Of a stretch of DNA of 64,000 bases, positions 56,292 to 64,000 are shown piece by piece. This DNA is from Paragordius varius (taxonomy: Eukaryota > Nematomorpha), in the NCBI GenBank assembly GCA_964247055.1, contig OZ176051.1:9176001-9240000 (forward strand). Reading direction: 5' to 3'. The notes under the pieces are model-generated. The model was not told where the DNA came from. It worked only from the letters and a program-made list of their open reading frames with translations, and did no database searches. Both the position numbers and the translations under genes were made by a program. Within the stretch, counting starts at the first letter, position 1. Every line of letters starts with the position of its first letter.

Positions 56292-58766
56292 ACATTTTAT
56301 TTAACAAAATGTGCGCAAATTTTGACGTTATTCCTGATATAATATTTTATCAGAATATAACATTTCGGCATATTTTTAGCTCCATATATTGTACGCAGTG
56401 TAAGTGTAAACTTTAGCATTGGTTTTTTTCCATATTTTTTGAAATATATGATTTTATACAGGTATGGGATCATTAGTACCCTAATATGTAAATACTGAAA
56501 TGAATGTGTTTTATCCCTGTGTTATAGCATTAAGGAACCAAAATCACATTGTGCACCAATCTTTTGTGTAATTTTACACTTCAGAATTGGCATGACAGCT
56601 ATATATTAATAATTGAGAGGTTTTTTAATGCAAAACAACAGAGAAAATTCTTTTTTAATTAATTTTTTACATATATTTTATATAATTTTTGCAATACTAT
56701 TGTCTAATGTCGCAAGTAAATAGCTATATTTGATCTACAAAAATGAATAACGATTTGATGTCAAAATGTGACAATTTTAAAGCTGAGATATTTTTAAAAT
56801 TATTTAATAAAAGTTAAGAAAAATAATGTTAAACTCTATGTTATATATTTTCCATACACGGTTCATATATAAAATATTTTAACTAATTTATTTTTTTGCG
56901 ATGAAGCTTTGAAAAACTTTAATTTATTGGTTCGTATATTTTTATAATTTTGAAATGTAGCATATGTTTAATTGAACCCCGTATGGCTTTGGTGTCTCAG
57001 GTAAATATTTTATTTGTGTATTTTATTTAAATAGGCATTTTTTTTATAAATATAATTAATTTAATACTTTTTAGTAATATCTGCCCTATACATAATAAAT
57101 TTAATGATTTATATAATATTAGTTTATAATAGTAAACGACCATACTTTTAGATATCAAATTAATTATACCTTTTTACAATCTATTTTTTTTGAGCTTTTA
57201 TCAATATACCTTATAGAAATCATATTTAGAGGTGTTGCAATAAAAAATAGACTTCCATTTAATAAAGGCCTCTGTATAAAAGTGGATGACCTATTTTCAC
57301 GCGTACGCAAAAATAATTTAGTTTTGTAAAGAATGTACATTCACAATTCAATCTCACACCTTTATAGATATATGCAATGGTGTATATATTTTTGATTATT
57401 TACGATTTCTACTTCAACAACGCATTCAACGAATCATATTATACAAAGATACTTGTAGTTTGATGTGAAAAACAAATATTTTTATATTAAACCAAAATTC
57501 TGCAATATTTTATTTATATGTATGATGTCAGAAATATTTGTCATTTTTAATTTCATCAGAGTATTACTGTTTTAATGTTTATGAGAATATATTAAAAAGC
57601 ATGTTCGTACTTTTTGGTTTCGGCTCTAGCGGTTTTTTAAACATTGACAAAATTTCAAAAATACTCCTATCTAACCATTTGGTAATGGTTTCAGTTTTTA
57701 AGTTCAAATTACATCTTTTAAATATATATTGTCTCATTATTTTTAATTTTAATGATGGGTAGATATCAAAAAAGATTATGACATTTTAAGCATATACACG
57801 CATCAAAAAATGGGATTTTAAAGATATTTAAGGTTTATTTGCTAAAAACCACAATGGTTTTATTGGTTAAAGAATATTAATGGATTATTCTATCATAATT
57901 GAGGCATTCATTAATCAAGCCAAATGACTTAAACTTTAAACAAATTACATTCAAAAACCTACATACACACCTTTTGTTCTGTGAATGTACATGTAATGAC
58001 TGAAAATATTTTATGATAATATTTGACATAAATACCAAAAAATTGATAAAAATGCATTTAATTACATAGTAATCGATTTATAATTTTCTTGATAAACTGT
58101 TTAATTCTGTTTTTAATATCTATTTCGAATTTTGCTCACTTTATATGAGCCTAAAATTGATTAATTGGGAATATATTAAGTTAGCAATTATTGAGTATGA
58201 TTGACATAAATTTTTCACTATTTCATAAATATATGAAAATACAAATTAAAGGAATATATTGAAATGAGATGAGGGTTGAATCTTACGCTTAAACCAGCAA
58301 AAATCAATCATTGGTTTACAAAATTTTCGAAAAATTTAATTTCAAAATTTTATACCCACGGAGTTTTTATTTCATTTCTTAATAATCATCACCTGGTTTT
58401 ACAATTTTATTTTTTTATACAATTAAATATATTTGTTTCTTTTGAAGACGAAATTAAATTTTGGATAATTGATAACTCAGGTAAATTAATAAATTTGCTA
58501 AATGATAAAATATTTCGGATCTTACTGATCAAAAATAAAAGATGCGAAATATTTTATTTTAATAATTATATTTATTTACACAAGTTATCAACAATTTATT
58601 ACATTTTGCATATAATGTACAAATATACCTTACAGTAAAAACAAAAAATCTAAATATTAGGAGTATAAAAATGAAAGAAAAAAACAAAGGGCCATAGTGT
58701 ATGTTCAAGATTATTTTTTTACTATTAGTCAAAGAAAAAGGAAAGAAAGGGCATTTACTGAGTATG
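56292..58766. other. AT-rich stretch, no gene recognised
   Basis: 2.5 kb upstream of the kinase exons. Frames of 74 codons (57538-57762) and 120 codons (58276-58638) exist on the plus strand. The second is long for this composition but is mostly Phe, Ile, Asn and Lys with no domain or splice context, so it remains unexplained rather than called. First, non-coding or short exons of the kinase gene could hide here. Confidence 0.3.
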
Positions 58767-59157
58767 TATACCACTTACAATTTAAATTCACCCTTAAACA
58801 ATTCAAATTCACCTTTGAACAATTCAAATTCACCTTTAAACAATACAAAATCACCCTTAAACATTTCAAATTCACCCTCAAATAAAATATATGTTTTTAG
58901 ATTAAAATTACCAATATTTTTATATTTTTAAAAAATAAAAATTTTGTTTAAACTAAAACAGTACTGAAAAAATAATAAACTATGCCATAAAGATAAATTT
59001 CTTAATAATGAGTTATATTAGGTCGAAAACACATAATTTATTTTTAGGGTGAATTCGATTTGTTCGAGGGTAAATTTGAATTGTTCGAGGGTGAATTTGA
59101 ATTGTTCGAGGGTGAATTTGAATTGTTCGAGGGTGAAATGGAGCTGTAAATGGTATA
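58767..59157. mobile_element. Foldback element family F2, copy with longest arrays
   Basis: The left end TATACCACTTACAATTTAAA is followed by about five units of ATTCACC(C/T)TTAAACAATT type. The right arm has four units of TTCGAGGGTGAATTTGAATT and ends GCTGTAAATGGTATA. The core has AAACACATAATTTATTTTTA. It ends about 155 bases before the first kinase exon. Confidence 0.75.
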
Positions 59158-59311
59158 TATTATATTATATTATATAATTACCATATGCCCCTATCTAAAA
59201 TATTCATTTTTTTACTCCTAATATTTAAATCTTTATTAGAAATATTCTTATTTTATTTTTACTGCAATCTCATTCGAAATCCTTATATCTCTATAATATA
59301 TATTATATCAG

Positions 59312-64000
<4,689 letters not shown>

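Noticed and set aside
58276-58638. 120-codon open frame upstream of the kinase
   Set aside because: It is long for the composition but made of Phe, Ile, Asn and Lys, with no known domain, signal or splice sites. I left it unexplained rather than calling a gene.

Overview
This is AT-rich animal DNA (roughly three quarters A+T by eye). The two genes I can name, both built from exons with GT-AG introns, point to an arthropod, most likely an insect. One is a secreted chitin deacetylase with an unusually long tail (minus strand, 38.8-48.1 kb). The other is the start of a germinal-centre-kinase III (GckIII/MST3-type) Ste20 kinase (plus strand, 59.3 kb to beyond the right edge). I cannot name the species. 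I recognise no rRNA, tRNA, CRISPR array, retroelement or virus-like element.

The left 34 kb has no gene I can defend. It is a mosaic of DNA-transposon remains and satellite: two copies of one hAT family (3.9-5.2 and 10.7-12.0 kb, the first with a perfect 8-bp target duplication), three larger blocks and one fragment of a dimeric satellite (6.8-8.0, 9.2-9.7, 12.3-14.4 and 29.6-31.0 kb, in both orientations), a 0.9-kb hAT element full of GGAACCGG-like motifs with a perfect target duplication (27.1-28.1 kb), TTAA-flanked elements, and several palindromic (foldback) families. Three foldback families share a TATACCATTT-type end but carry different short tandem repeats inside their arms. A fourth family (TATACCGTTT) looks related.

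From 34.1 to 38.5 kb there are weak signs of exons of an unidentified membrane protein on the plus strand. A young-looking 1.24-kb palindrome lies immediately after the donor of its first putative exon. From 38.8 to 48.1 kb lies the chitin deacetylase: nine exons join in phase to 1388 codons, with the catalytic domain in the first third and about 1000 residues of basic, low-complexity tail. Its introns hold a 1.9-kb hAT element with a decayed ZBED-like transposase, a short hAT derivative, a solo hAT end and a TTAA element.

From 48 to 58.7 kb transposon remains return, including two hATs with matching flanks and a TTAA family (called D here) whose intact copy at 54.8 kb serves as an empty-site comparison for insertions into two other copies. 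From 59.3 kb three kinase exons run to the right edge. Foldback elements of one family sit next to two of these exons, one within a few bases of a splice donor. Coordinates of repeat copies are approximate unless a target duplication is stated. All homology calls were made by eye.
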